Below, in pieces: positions 43,409 through 57,888 of a stretch of 64,000 nucleotides of DNA (position 1 is its first letter; every line of letters begins with the position of its first letter). The notes beneath the pieces were generated by a model, which saw nothing but the letters and a program-made list of their open reading frames with translations, did no database searches and had not been told where the DNA came from. The stretch is from the NCBI GenBank assembly GCA_027382625.1, contig JAJKFJ010022678.1, positions 16,342 to 80,341 of the forward strand, read 5' to 3'. This stretch comes from Tetmemena sp. SeJ-2015. Its lineage: Eukaryota > Ciliophora > Spirotrichea > Sporadotrichida > Oxytrichidae. The position numbers and the translations under genes are program-made.

Positions 43409-44559
43409 CTACTGAGAGTTTTATTACAAAACCTGTCCTCAATTTGATTAAGCATTTGTTTTTAAATTTATCTAATTTTATTAACTAGTTTCCTCAAGTT
43501 TTTATTAAGCTTAAATTCAAGAATAAAAAGTGTAAATTCCAGTTTTTATATTCACTACAAAAATTATGATCATAATTGGAACTTAAAGTGTTAAGAAAAG
43601 AAGATATCCTTCTTTCCCTCCTAGATTTTTTCTTCACCTCTAGATAAGCTTTTTAAGTTCTTTTCTTGATGTAAGAGGTTGCTTTGCTTTGATTGGCTAG
43701 ATTAAAATCTAAGATTAAGTGAAATTTATTCTCCCCGTCAATAGTCCATTTTTACTTTTGGAAAAATTAATTTCTCAATTTATTTTGAATATATATTTAA
43801 ACGTAATTTTTACCTCTACGGTTTTATGTAGTATCGTTTTAGGTCATAGTAGTGATATTCTTGGTGGTTTCTCCATTTTCGGTAGTTCTATGACTCTTTG
43901 TATTAGATTTGGCAATTTTAGCATTCTTAGTATTGATTGGCAATTAATTTTAATTTTATTGAAACTTACTTTTTAAAAAAAAACTTTCTTTTCTTAAGAG
44001 CTCCTTTTATTACAAAAATTTAATTTACCTGATTATCACAGCATATAAAAAATAATTTTGTCCTTGTAGAATATCTATTAGAACTTGATCTTTCAAAAGA
44101 ATTTTAATTCTGTAAATAGAAAAATACTCTTTTTTTAAAACTCGATGAAATTGCTTCTTCTTGAGTAAATAAAGCAAGAACCACTTTAAAATTAAAAAGC
44201 TTTAAATTAATTCTCTATAATATTCAGTTCCTTTTTCTGATCTTTTGAAGCAAATTTGGTTTGTCATTTAATTTCAAGAGCGCTCCGAATTTACTTTAAA
44301 ATTTATCCTATATTTTAAACTATATTTACTAAAAAATTTACTCGTTTAATTTCTGCGGGTTGATCTCTTGCTTTTCTAATTTTATAAATTACTCTCATTG
44401 GTGACATAAATAAAAATATATACAAATATATAAGCATCTTTACAATCAATAAAAAATTATAGACTCCTATCATAAAATAAAAATCAATTGCGGTGGTACA
44501 TGAAATTTATACATTAAATGTAATTAGAAAAGAGGATTATAATTTGAAATATAATTTTA
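43409..44559. other. AT-rich interval between paralogues A and B
   Basis: No coding frame supported on either strand; one open frame at 43719-43976 has composition typical of AT-rich noise. Confidence 0.45.
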
Positions 44560-47160
44560 TTTTAATATTTTGACGAGCACTAGTGATTTGAAGGAACTGA
44601 AGAGTGGTTTGCGTAGAGGAGAGTGCAAGTATCTGAACTCTCTATCTCTTGTACTAGTAGTAACTAATCCTCTTAATCTTAAATCTAAGTTTCTTGTAAA
44701 GTATCTTTAATTTCATCCACACTGCTTTCAAAGTGATGGCTGAGCTTATAGCCAAGTTTATTATAGTAACCAGTAATAATGAAACTAAGAGGCTTCATCC
44801 TAGTTTGTACCTAATTACTGGGTCATAGTAAGTATCCATGAAAATTGTAGAACACCAAGCTAAACAGCACACCAAAGTTTCATTTAGGATTCCATCAAGT
44901 TATAATGAGCCTCTTAAAATGGTTTTGCTCTAATCAGATAAACCAATTAACCCAGGGATAGAAGATAAAATTAATTAATTTTATAAAATATAAAGTTCGA
45001 AAACTGCAAACTAGAAATAGGGCCAACTAACTTGAAATAACAAAGAAAACGTGAATGTTGATCTCCTCAAAAAGAAAAGTAAAACATAAAATAGATGTGA
45101 GCTAATTTAACCAGATTCTTCAGCATATACCTCATAAAACTGATTTTATAAACAAGATTTGTCGAGTCGCAGTTCTTAAATTGTTTTTGAATCGAGCTCA
45201 TACCATTCATTTTAGTATGCTCCTTAAATAATCTGTTTATGTTTTTAAAATTTTAAAATATAAAAGTAGGTAATAGACGAGCATTTTGTCATTTCTGGGA
45301 ATAAAATTCTCTGAAATAGACTTAACCACAGTATTAATTCTTTAATTTTTGAAGAGTAGCTTAAAATTAAGACTGGAAAGCACACAGAAAATGACTATTT
45401 GAAGTATGAATCATTAAGTGAGTCATAGATAGATGTATTATTACCAAGAAAAAAAAACTAGTGATAGAATAGTTGAAAGCATTTCATTATAAGATAATTA
45501 AACTAGTTTTCAAATTATTTCTCCAAAAGATTCATTAGAAGTGAGTTTCATTAGCTGATTAATTAGAGAGCTGATCAAGATATTGAGATACGACTCTATA
45601 AAGAGCAGTGGAGAATCTACTCTAGCAGCAGAGCAGGCTTAACTAATCTAAAATAACAGAATGAGATAGCAATCAACTTACAATTGCACAGATTTGGAGA
45701 TTCTTAGGCCAATAAGGGAAATTGCTATTAGGATTGGTGACAAAAGCAATATCTAAAAAATATATACCATAAATTAATATGAAAGTATTAAAACCAAGTT
45801 TGTAACTGGCAAGACTTGAATCGTATCCGAATCATCGTAAAAATATAATTAAATGTGTTTAAAATCTTTATTTGATTATGACAACTTAAAAAAAATTTAT
45901 TGTCAGAACTTGAATTGAGATCCAAATAAATTTGGAAGTTTAGAATATTTAATTTAAATAGAGTACGTATATAGTTTATATTACATTTTAATTAAGGCTA
46001 TATTGTTTAGTTTACAAATCTCACTGATATTTTATAAAAACATTCACTTTGCTTTATTAAATAAGATGAAAGAGCTTAAAATTCATCTCACTCTTTAAAT
46101 TAATAAATCTGATTATTGAAATTAGCGATTTTAAGGATTAATTAACTATGAATAACATTTCAAGCCGATGACTCCGAATAAGTATCAAATTTAATGGCTT
46201 AAATCTTCTAAAAAATTTTGTATTGATTCAAGTGTTTCTTTTTCCATTAAATTTTGATAATAATCATAATTTTGATTCATTTTTTTAGATGATCATTTTA
46301 AAAATTAATAAAACTGCAAAAGAATTTTGACTAAAAATTAAATCTCAACAAAAAAAATTCTAGAATTAATTCAATTTTGGTGATACTCGAAGTTTGAGTT
46401 GTAAGATTTCAACAAATAATTTAATATCCTTATAAGCTATAAGATGGATAATCCTACTTAAGATTGAATGAATCTCTGAGTAGATCTGAGGAGAGGAAGA
46501 AGTCGATTTGAGGCTTCCCTCTAATGTTTTTTTTTTTGTATCTATAAGTTGGAAGAAATAGTAGAGGTTGGAGTGCAAGTTTATTTGCATCAACGGCAGG
46601 TGGGCGATTATTTGCTGCGAGTTTATGAAGCCCCAAAACAACAATATAATTTATAAACAGCTGCAGCGATTGCGAAACTACGATTTGGGTTGTGGACTGA
46701 GTGATGAGCAGAGAGGCCAAAGTGTTGTTGAAGTAGGCTGCTAGAGTCTTAATAAATTTAGCGTCCTCCATGTAAACTTGTTAAGGAAGTGTTTGAGACA
46801 GGGTCTCTATTTTGCCTTGATCGTACTTAAAGAGTAGATCTGGCTGAAGAAATGAGATAGTAACTGAAGTACTTTAAAATAAATAAAATCATTCGGAGGT
46901 GGATGAAATAGCTAGTGGATTCTCAAACAAAACTTGGATAAAATGGAAAATAATAGATCGTAAAGCAATTGAGCTTAAAATTAGAAATCTTCCATTTTTA
47001 CTGTATAGTTTTATCATTCAGATCCACTTTGATTGACTTTTTAAGAAATTCAATAGCCTAGTTAAAGTTAGTCAAGTTAAGTTATTTTTCAAAGTACACT
47101 TGAATTTCTCCCGTCGAAGAAATATCTTCAATCTAAAGCTAGTTTAGTTAAAAATAAATT
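44560..47160 (-). pseudogene. paralogue B: truncated C-terminal half of the membrane protein family
   Basis: Matches the membrane and juxtamembrane part of A and C only: EDAKFIKTLAAYFNNTLASL at 46.7 kb, and NETLVCCLAWCSTIFMDTYY then LLVSLLLVTIINLAISSAI at 44.9-44.7 kb. No counterpart of the N-terminal ectodomain is present between 47.2 kb and the end of C. In the membrane segment a TGA replaces a Trp that is TGG in both A (GWVLL) and C (GWALL). Truncation plus this TGA argue for a pseudogene. Confidence 0.7.
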
Positions 47161-47575
47161 TTCTTTATAATTTTTTAAAGGCAAATAACTTTTAATTGCT
47201 ATGACTTTCACCATTTTGCTTTTAAATGTAAAAAAATTACAATGAAGATCTACTTTTTTTATTAAATAGTATTCTCAGAGTAAGAAATATTTTAAAAGGT
47301 AAAGCTTTATGAAAGCAAGAATAGGATAATATCTTTGCTATTATCGAACCTATCTTTATTTTTAAAAACATATCTCTTAATTTAAGATATAAGTTATCCA
47401 TCTTTATAATTTAAATGAAATATATTTGAAGTGAGCTAAAATATTATATGTGTCTTAGAGCTGACATTGAATTCAAATATTAATTCCACAATGAAAAGTC
47501 TTAGTTGCTTATATATTGATATATTTAAGTCAGTATCTTGAAGTTTTAGTGCCTTTAAATTTCTATGCTAGTTCC

Positions 47576-50500
47576 TCAATAGCTAGCTTTTTTATTTTAA
47601 GTTGTCTATGCCTCATATAACCGCTTTGGTACGTCTTATTTAAATAAAAATTCCCTTAAATTACTTAAATCATATTAAGTCTAGCTCTTTTCGAAATTAG
47701 TTTTCTCTCTTCTGCTGCTATTTTTTTCCAATATTTTGCTGAGTTTTTCGTCATCTGTCTATATAGAATCCTCCTAGCCAAAAGAAGTTTAGTTTTTGGT
47801 AATTTTCCTTTTTTCACTGCCATTTCCAATATGAAACGTAGACTTTTAAGTAAAGTTAGTACTCTTTTTCAAATAATTTCCTTTAGAAATATTATAAATA
47901 TTTTAATTTATAAGGATTAAGAAAGCTCACTTGCTTTGCGAAGGTGGGTGTAACTTTTTATTATTGACGATTTCCGCTTATCTTCATTTAAAAACGTTGA
48001 TTACAAATATATCATTTAGAGTAATCGTTGACTGCAAGGCAGTACCTTGATTATAAAATGAGAGATGTAAGCTAAATATCATTTTAAAATTATTAAAGAT
48101 ATATGATAATACACCCTTTTAAGAATTAAATAGATTTTTATGATGAGAGAATATATTAGAGCTAGATTGAAGCCAGGATCTTGTACTATGATTAGTTGAC
48201 ATGCTCATAAGTTTGACAGCAGAGCGCTTTTGTCTGAAAGTATGAATCATAGACTTGGCCTTGCGATACATTTGCTTGGTTCTCCTGCTCACAGCCTTGA
48301 TGGTTACAACTGTGCTGATAACTAAGTTTATCATAGTGAAAAGCAGAATAGTCGCAAGCAAGGCCCAACCTAGTTTATACCTCACTATTGGATCGTAGTA
48401 CAAGTCTATGAAAATTATGGAGCACCATCCCAATACGCACACTAGGCTCTCATTCAAAATTTCAATCAAGTTCATGCTTGGCTCCTCAAAAGGCTGAGTC
48501 TAAATTAGGTATATGAGCTAGCTCATTGACAGAAAAATAAATATACTCCTCCCCATACACACTCAAATGAAATTAATATGAAGAAGCTAGAATGCCACAA
48601 TCTGGAAATAGGGGCTGATTTCAAGAAAGAGTAGCGAGAGTGAATAAGCGATTCTCCTCAGAAAGAACAAAAGATAGAACACTAAAACTTTTTTGCTTTG
48701 AGATTTCAAATCTGTGGAAAGTGTTTAGATGCTGCTTTTTAAGGATTTTGTTTATTTTCTAAACAAAGATATAATTACTAGAATCGGGAAACAAATGCAA
48801 CCAGTCTATAATTGAAAGTTTTAGTAAGGAGGGTTTCTTACCATGAATATAATTGAAAGATATGAGGACAATATTTAATTAAGGAGTTTTGTATCACATT
48901 CATGAATTATTTTTCTATAAATAATCATATATGTATATTTCCCCATAAGACCCACTAGTCGTGAATGCCATCATAAGATTCACAAAACAACTCACAAATA
49001 TGTTCAGATAAGACTCTATGAATAGTCTAATGGGAAAACTAAACAAGAACTATTTTTCCATGAAAGACGCCGGTTTCTTACAACTAAAACAAGTTAGAAT
49101 CGAGAAATCTTACATTGGGATCAAAAGAGAGAATGCATATACTAAATAAGAGAGTGCCACTAGAAAAGGAGATAAAAGCAATACTAAAATACCAAATTAA
49201 TTTTCATACGAAGGTATTGAACCCGAGGTTGTAAATAAATAAACTAGAATCGTAGCCAAAATAATTGAAGTTCGTACTGTAAATTTATGTTTGCACCATT
49301 TTATAAAAAAAACTGTAAGCAGGGTAGTCAATTGAAAGACCAAAGGTGTCTTTAAGGAGATTAGAGGAAAAGAAAAAATCGAACTTCAAACATCCTACTA
49401 CAAGTTGGAAAAAGTAGTAGAGATTTGAAGGAATGTTTATTTGCATCAGGGGCATATGAGCTATGATTTATTACGTGTTAATCAAGCTCCAGAATAGTTA
49501 AAATGCAAATCAATTTGATATTGATTTTTAAAAATAAGTTGGAGTGATTGAGACACGATTATTTGAATAGTTGATTAAGTTATCACTAAAGATGTTAGCG
49601 TGTTATTAAAATAGACAGCTAGGTTTTCCAAAAATTTAGCATCATCTAGGAAAATTTACTAGGGTATTATTTGCGATAATGAAACTATCTTTCCTTTGTC
49701 ATGATTAAAGAAAAGATCTGGCTTTAAAAATGTTACTGTCACTGAAGTTCCTTAAAATATAAATGAAAGAATGACTTCTGATGTTGAAGAAATAGACAGA
49801 GGGTTATCGAACAAAACCTTGATAAAAGAAAATTAATTTTACGAGATAGAAAAGCAATTAGGCTTTACATCCGATATCGTCCATCTATATTGAATAGTGG
49901 GATCGTTAATATCGATTTTTAGAGATTGCTAGAGCAGATCGGTTGTGTTTTTTATGTTTGTCAAATTAAGTTATTTTTCAAAGCAGATTTGAATGGAGCC
50001 AGTCGAAGTTATGTCTTAAATCTGTAGCTTGTTTGAATTCTGAATAATGACAGATTGATTTGCAGTCTAATTTAAGCTTGAGTTTACAGGTTTTACGTTT
50101 CCATTATAAAAAGCGTGCAAACATACACATACATTTGTATTATTCATCTCCCCAAATGGAGACTCAAGTACTTGAATGATTAGTTAGTAATTTGTGCTGA
50201 GGGGCTTTTTATTTGAATCTTAGAGCGTAATAATAGCTGGGATATCCCCTAGCTCAGGAAAGCCGGCATTAAAAATTAAGAACTTGCTATACTCGATTTT
50301 AAAGAACTCTTTGAATCGTGGCTGTACAAAAGTAATAGTCACTTTGACTGTGTCTGCTGTATTTGGATCATAAGTCTCTGGTAGAGTAAGGTTTCCCTCT
50401 GAGCCTGCTCTCACTACCCACCTTGCTATCAAAGGTCTTAAAAACTTGGGCGCATAGTTTGGCTCATAGATTTAATAAAAGCAATTTTAAGATTATTGTA

Positions 50501-53217
50501 CCACCCCCATTATCAGTACCGCCATTAGGAACTGGGAGAGTTCTGCCGTCATAGGTGGCGTTGAGAATGAAATCTGTGTGTGAAGAGAATCCATCTGGTA
50601 GAGTGCACTTGACTCTTAAGTTGAAGATGCCTGCATCAGTAGCAGTGATAGAATATATACGAAGTTTAAAGAGAGCGTTTGAGAATTACAAGAAAGAGGG
50701 AGCTGCAGAGTCGTCTTGGCGAGTTATTGAATGAATTACTATCAGGTCCGAGCAAGTCTAGTCATAAGTGCACTCAAATAATTAATTTAAACTATCAATT
50801 ATGATGTCGACTCTCCGAAAAGGATATCTATCAAGGGATCTCCAATTAAATTCATAGTAGTAGTTATATTTATTTAAATTAAGTAAGTATAGGATGCCTA
50901 AGGGATAGTGGGTTGCGTTAGTGCTCTGTTGGTTTCATATTAAATAGGCTGCTATTAATTCAGATTGTTAGCAGGAATTGTTGGATACGATAATAATTTA
51001 ATAATTATGATATGAGTTTAAAATACTTAGTACTTTAGGTTATCGTGAATTCAAATTAAAAGATATGACCTTTTAAAAACTAAACTGGATGAAACTATAG
51101 GAATTATCTTGCATTGTGAAAAAGGTGCTCCCTAAATCAGAAAATGTATAGTCGGTATTAAATTACAAATTCCTTAATTATTTTTCATTTAGGTACTTGA
51201 AATAATAGCTACTTGAAAAGAAGTCGGATTTGACATAGAGAAGTAATAAGGCTCGGGAACATCTACAAGTATACCTTGATCCCCAGAGTAATATACGCTC
51301 CCAATTCCATTGTAAATTAAATTTGATCATAAATTTGAATTTTTCAAAAAATGCTACCGACAAAGATTGATCTGTCTATAGTCACAAATATACAAAATAT
51401 TTAGACTCACTTAAACGATTTAAAGCTTTAAAATATTGCCTTAATGAAGTTAATTTGGAATCCATTTTAAGAGGAATAAAAAAGCTTAAACTGCACGCTA
51501 ACTGTTCCCACCTGATTCAAATCCATGTAAGATACTGCAGCAAATCCATCGCTTCCAAAGCACATAAAAGCTATTGCCACCTTCGCTAAAGCAGGATCAT
51601 AGTGCACACCTGCCACAAAGTAAGATATAAAATGCTTAAATGTATATATACTATCCTTTTGAAAAAGTAGGTAACGACTGGAAGATTTTGAAGCTGATAG
51701 ATTTTCATGACTTAAAAGTGAGACAGTGAGGTAATATCGGTCTCCTTCACTAAAATTATTATCTTAAATTATTATTTTTTTGGGGATTTTATTATGAATG
51801 ATAAATTAGAACAGGATTGGTTTTGGATGTCGCACTATCAATTTGCGTTGCACCATACACTATAGCCCTTGAAGTGGCGTCAATCTTAAACTAAAAAAGC
51901 CCTCATTAAAGTTAAAGCGATTATTATTTTGTAAATATCGACTAAGGAAAAGGTGTTTGGTATTGTATCTATCGTGAGTTACATATAGAAAGCGCCGACG
52001 AACTGTCTCGAAGTCTTTGAGTATTTCAGCAAAGCAGGATGTTTGAAAAGACCTCGGCTCTGCATATATAGATAGTCTGACTTTGTGATGAAATAAGTTA
52101 GCACAAATTGTCCATACCCATAAGTGGAACAAGCAAAAATATTTAAACTTATTTGGAATAAAAGTTAGAGAGCTTGAGTTTCTAGCCTACCACAGACTGA
52201 GTAGGCAAAGTCAAGTCAGCAACCATCAAAGAGTCCTCATAAAATAATCATTATAAGTTTTATACATAGTAGTCGTATATGAATACTCGACTTAATAAAA
52301 AACCTAGAAATATAACATTGGATTAAGTGACTTATAGTTTGAATCATGATTTAGTTGAGTGAAACTGTGCTTTAAAATAAATTCTTGTTGGATTTACTAT
52401 GCAAAAAGCTTTGTATATATTTCTTACAAAAAAAGAATTTATATTGACTACAATTAAAATGTATTGCTCTCCATTTTCGGTTTTAATGATATTAAAGCAA
52501 TCGTAGTCAAATAAATAAATAGCAAAATTTATATTGTATAATGTTTAAGTCTAGCAATATTGAAATATAGAGTTCATCTTCACTTTAAAAATAAACTGAT
52601 CTGTGCTTGATGCTCAGAGTACAGCATTTCTGGAGAGTAGGTGTACATTTCAATCCCCTACACGTATTTAAGGTTCTCAATTGTCAATTTATTGCCATAT
52701 ATAAAGGACAATTAAATGATTTTAAGGTTCATGTATTTATCTAGACGGACTACGATCAATTTATAAAATATATACTCTACTATTTTGAAATAATTAATTA
52801 TTTTCAATGTTTGATAGACTGAGTCTGTTGGATTTTAAGCGACAATTGCACTGCTATAAGTGGCCCCAACTATGATATAATCAAGTGAAGCTAGTCATCT
52901 GCCACGCATTCCCATAATTTGTATCAGAATAGCATCAGTTAAAATATATTAAAGATAATCACCATTATTAACATTTAAGTTTATTAATTGCTATTTACTA
53001 ATATTAATTTTAATAAAAGCATCCTTCGTCGTACGTTCCACAACCGAAAACCCCAACTGATGAAGAGAAGATACAAATTATCATTTTTTTATTTGAAGCA
53101 TTCAGTCGCTTTTCTATAAGAAAGTTACTAGCAAGTGAACTTACATGTTTTAAAAGAGAAGGGAAAGGAGGACTATAAAGTAAAGTTGGAAAAAGGAGAA
53201 CTCAAGTTACTTCCCAT
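47576..53217 (-). CDS. large multi-pass membrane protein, paralogue C
   Basis: Probable ATG at 53217, TGA at 47576-47578. Same order as A without the transposons: ectodomain 53.0-50.2 kb (SVGVFGCGTYDEG, LDYIIVGATYSSAIVAQNP, VRAGSEGNLTLPETYDPNT), membrane part 49.9-48.2 kb (NESLVCVLGWCSIIFIDLYY, LLATILLFTMINLVIS), charged tail to 47.6 kb (QEDSIQTDDEKLSKILEKN). Many AT-rich interruptions are present and probably IESs, but I did not resolve them one by one. A one-base surplus near 52890 (in the segment between AWQM and LDYI) breaks the frame relative to A, so damage or a sequence error is possible. Confidence 0.62.
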
Positions 53218-54174
53218 TGGGAGTTTTATTAAATTATCTGCCTGATGATATTCGCATAATCATTTGTTTTATTGATTTATCTACGTCAATAATTTTTTAG
53301 ATTTTGAAATTCCAAACACTAAAATAATGCTATTTATTTTCTCAAAAATATTGCAATGATTTTGTTTATTTCTTTTTATTTATAATAAATTCAAATATGG
53401 AAAGTAAATTAAGTAAAGATTAATTTTAAAACGATCAAGCTAATCTTAAATAAGGGTTGCAAGCAAATATTATTGCTTTTGTCAAGTTTAATAAGAAAAA
53501 TTATGAATTTTTATTCCCAAGAATTTAGTTTTCAAACTGTTCATCAGTAATTAGTTTTAAAATGTTCTTTAATTTATATAAAGACCTGTTAAAAGTAAAT
53601 TATAGAAATGAGAATTCTTCTTTCTTTGAATTAATTTATTATATTTTATATCAAATCTAAATTAATCGCAATTATTTTCTTTTTAATTGCCACCTGTAAT
53701 AAGATTTTTAAGCTTTTTATTTATAAATTCTATGTCTCATAAATCTTTACTGTAAATGAAAATTTTTATGATACTTTTTTAATTATGAAATCAACTTTGA
53801 ATTTGTGTTTGAGTTGTTTCTTCCTATTTAATTATTTATATTTCTGGATTAACTTTGTAAGTCCACTACGGCCTCCTTTCATATTTATGATGCAAAAATA
53901 AAAAAAAAGTTGACTAATTAAATGTTTCAATCATAGGGATGGGGTTAAGATTAATGAAAACTGCGATAATGTTCTCTCTCAATTCTAAGAGCTAATAAAT
54001 ATACACAGTTATATCTATTTAAAGCGTTTATTATTTAACCATTTCTAAATTTCTTAAGCAAAAATATTTTCACTATTTTAAAGAATATTTAATGTGAGAT
54101 AATTCTAAGAGTTAGGATTTGGTTTGTTCGTCTAAGTCTGGCTAGGTGAGAAGATTGTTATCAATCATGGATAA
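53218..54174. other. AT-rich interval, nothing recognised
   Basis: No supported frame on either strand and no repeat seen beyond short A/T runs. Confidence 0.4.
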
Positions 54175-54430
54175 GGTCCCTTTGAGTTATGCTTACAAGA
54201 AAGCCGCTCTAATGTGGCCCAGCATTCGAAGACTAAATACTAATTTTTGCACTCTCCATTCTTTAATAAAGATTAAGTTTATTCTCTGAGCAAAAAGTTC
54301 TTATCAGTTTCAAAGATAGTCTAGACTTGTAAATACGCAATGGGGTTAATACTTCGAAGCAACTTGTTGTTCACTCGGTAGAAGTGGTACAGCCGAATAT
54401 ACTGCTCTGTTCAATAAATATTCTCTATAT
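54175..54430 (-). CDS. orphan coding island
   Basis: One frame, open with TAA/TAG as Gln, reads EQYIRLYHFYRVNNKLLRSI, then YLQVQTIFETDKNFLLREQ, then QYLVFECWATLERLSC, ending at TGA 54175-54177. Codon use and composition are clearly coding in an otherwise AT-rich desert. No start or upstream part found, so it looks like the last segment of a gene whose other segments are not adjacent. Family unknown. Confidence 0.55.
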
Positions 54431-56410
54431 AAAATATTTAATTAGAACAAAAGTTTATTAAAGATATAAAATTGCATAGATTTGTAAGTCAGCTTAATTT
54501 ATTTTGGATAATAATTTAAGTGTTACCTGAGAGGATTGATAGAGAAAAATGTAATTATAAATTTAGTTTAACAATTTACTTTTAATGCATTTAAAAAAAT
54601 AAAATTATTTTTATAAATAAATATAGAGCACCTGACTCCTACAATAAAATATAACATTTTTAATCATTTTAATAGATTGTTAAATTTTGTATTTTTTAAC
54701 CAAATTTTTATAAAAAATACTTTCTATTTGAAATTTAAAATAACAATTATTTTAATAAATTTTTATAAACTCAGAAAAGGAATCATAGCAATTATTTAAT
54801 AAAAATAAAAACAATAAGGATAAATAAGGAGTAAAGAAAAATATTTTAACTTTATAAATAAAATTAATTTCTTCTAAATTTATATAATCTTTCCCTTTTT
54901 AATTTTGCTTAATCACTTGTAATTTATAAGCAATAGCTATTTTCTGAGCTCATTTAAAAACATTTAACCTGTTTTGATAAATGATTTACTGCTTTATGTT
55001 TATTTAAATGTTAAATTAGTCCCCACTTGATAGTACCCCCATAAGCAATTTTATTTAATTAATCAATATAAAATAAGCAAGACCTGCACAGAATGGAGAT
55101 AATAAGACAATTTATAATCTTCAATATGAATTTAATTTGTATTTTACTCATATTAATAGAGAAAAAACTTAAATAATTTTTTATATTGAAAGACATCCCA
55201 GTGAAGATGAATAAAATCTAAATTTATCAATTTTTATCGGAAAATTAAATAATTAATATTTATTTTATATTTATAAAAAATAAATTCAACATATCGAATA
55301 AGTGTATCAGTATTTAAAATTGGATGAAATACATTTAATTAGAATTAAAACTGATTATCTATATCTTATTAGGCAGTCTTTAAAATAACAGATGAAGATG
55401 TAGGATTTAAAGGATGTAAAATTTAAATTAATTTAACAATGATGCCCTTCTGTAGTTAAATTTCATGAAGAAATATCATTGCAATTTTGAGTTTATTTTC
55501 TCTCTGTTTTGATGGCCTATTACAGAGAAGTGCGAGTCGGATAATAAGAATGTCAAAAAAAGAAACTGGTATTCTAATTAGCTATTTATCTATGAGTACT
55601 AATCATATATATATTAAAACTATCTATCAATTTATTTAATGATTTAATTATCATCATAATTTATAACATTAATTTAAAAAGGGGTTAATGGTTAAGTCGC
55701 TTATATTAAAATAATTTTAAAATAAAAATATAAAGATTCATAATAACTTAGACTAATTTTTAGTTAAATTTAGACCAAAAAATCTATATTTAAACAATTA
55801 AAGAATCATTGCCAGAAATAAATTTCTTTTGAGGATAAGATGTTTAATTTATTTTTAATTTTTAATTGTCGTTTATATCTCTATTTACTTGGCATAATGT
55901 TGAAAAGGCCAGGCCAAAAATAAATAAAATAAGACATAAACGCCTCCAGTACTGCAGATAGCTAAATTCTTCACAATTTTCATAATTACTCATTTAATAA
56001 ATTTTCATTTAACTTAACTAAAATTGGGACTAAAAAATCTCAAAATAAAAGCCTGATGAATTTTCCAATTAAGTTAATGCTTAAATTTATTTTATAATTA
56101 AATTTGGAGATTCTAAGTTCCTAGTCGAGATTTACTGAAAGCCAAAATTAGAAAAGCCAAAGAGAGAGCATTCATTCTTTATTTATGCTAATTTAAGTTA
56201 AGCAGTGAATAATCCTTGAAATTATGTATAAAATCCCTGTATCACCAGCTTACGATTAAGCTCCCTTCCATATTCTTAAAAATAATAATTTTACTTAAAT
56301 CAATTAATGAGACTTCATAAAACTTAAAGCCATAATAATATAATTTATGAAGTGCATAAAGTTTAAACCAAGGTGGTAATTTTAAAAAGTCTTAGTAGAT
56401 AGTATTCAAG
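54431..56410. other. AT-rich interval
   Basis: Mostly featureless. A slightly GC-richer patch at 55440-55570 might be another coding segment, but I could not find a convincing frame. Confidence 0.4.
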
Positions 56411-56496
56411 ATGAATAAAAAATCTGAGGAAGATCAAGTTTGTTTTCTCTTTAAGCCATTTTCTACTGAAATGGCTCACAATTTACTTCCTAAGGT
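56411..56496 (+). CDS. possible first segment of a gene (orphan)
   Basis: ATG at 56411 reads MNKKSEEDQVCFLFKPFSTE then MAHNLLPK, after which the sequence becomes AT-rich, starting GTAGGT. Either a first exon or a single germline gene segment. No continuation located. Confidence 0.35.
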
Positions 56497-56639
56497 AGGT
56501 ATATTTAGAGCAGTGCACATATTTACCATAACTTATCAGTTTGATGCAATTCTCAATATTTTTTAAAGCTATAGATGCCAATCATGCCTTATCTTAATAA
56601 ATATATATGACAAGATAAATTGATAGTAGGGTATCCTAC

Positions 56640-56690
56640 TTCCTTTTTATATTATTTATATTATATATATATATATATATATATAGTGAG
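56640..56690. repeat. (TA)n microsatellite
   Basis: About thirteen uninterrupted TA units following imperfect TATTA repeats. Confidence 0.9.
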
Positions 56691-57888
56691 GTGGAGGTTT
56701 TTACAACCTCACAATTTCAACAAACCGCTTTAATAAAGATTCATTATATACTGAGCACCTCTTTTAATTTTTATTTTTATCCCATTTTAATAAAGCAAGA
56801 AATAATAAAAATGTGACTTTATTATTCATCGGATTTCTTGTTAAAGTAGTCTAATTCAACTGCTTCTCTCACCCTTTTCTTTTAAAATAATTATTATATC
56901 TTTTCTCCTGAATTGTAAAGCGAGATAGGCCAGCATCATAGTCATTCCAGCGTAACTTTTTATTTAAAAATTTAACCCATCAAATAAGTACTCTTCAATT
57001 TCTCAAAGCATATTATTACTTAATTTCAAAATTATCAAGAATAGGAATTTAAGTAAATTGAGAAATATTGTTCTATGAATTCACTTTTATGAAATAAGTT
57101 AAAATTAAAAAATAAAACTCGCAAAATAATTTTTAAAGGTTTACTTTTATATATCTTCTTAACCAACTATATTTTAAGAATAAGACTAAATGATTTAAGC
57201 ATGTATTTTCATGGACGAAATTCCTAATGAAATGCACAACAAAGTTTCAATCATAAATAAACTTTGCTTTTTTTGTATTTCAAAAAATAAAATTCCTTTA
57301 ATAATAAAATATTCAGCAAATTATTTTAAGTACCATAGAGGGCTAGATGCCCTGCAATATGTTAACCGAATACACCTTATTAAAATACATTTTGCATTTA
57401 TTTATACACCGTTTACACTTGATAATAGCAAGAAATCTTTGATGAAAATTCAATAGACTTTCATGCCTTTGAAAATTTTATTTTGTAATGAATTCATACA
57501 TATATAAAATTATCATTTCGAATTAATTGAAATTAAGGAATCTGCTTTATAAAGTTTGATTACCTCTTATTAAATAATGAATATAATGAATTTGAAGATT
57601 TTGTTCGTCTTCTATTGAATTCGGATTTTCTTTACTTGTTCTTCCCCAACTATTTCAGATTGCTTTATCAATTCTTGAAGCTAAAAAATTATTTAACCTT
57701 TATAGTAGCTGTTCCTTGTTGAATCCAGTAGTCTATTTTATTTGCTCATCATTTAAATTCTAAACCACTTTATACTGAGCAAAAATAATAAGCCAATTTT
57801 CATTTTAGGTTTATTCAAGCAAGCTCTTGTACCACAATATCACATTAAAAAATTTAAAGGCAATTTAGAATTAATTTCAACTATAATT

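Noticed and set aside
43719..43976. Plus-strand open frame between paralogues A and B
   Set aside because: Hydrophobic low-complexity translation of AT-rich DNA with no coding signature and no counterpart elsewhere in the window.
57211..57456. Plus-strand open frame of 81 codons
   Set aside because: Composition matches AT-rich noise, no motif, no pointers, and no continuation in any frame.
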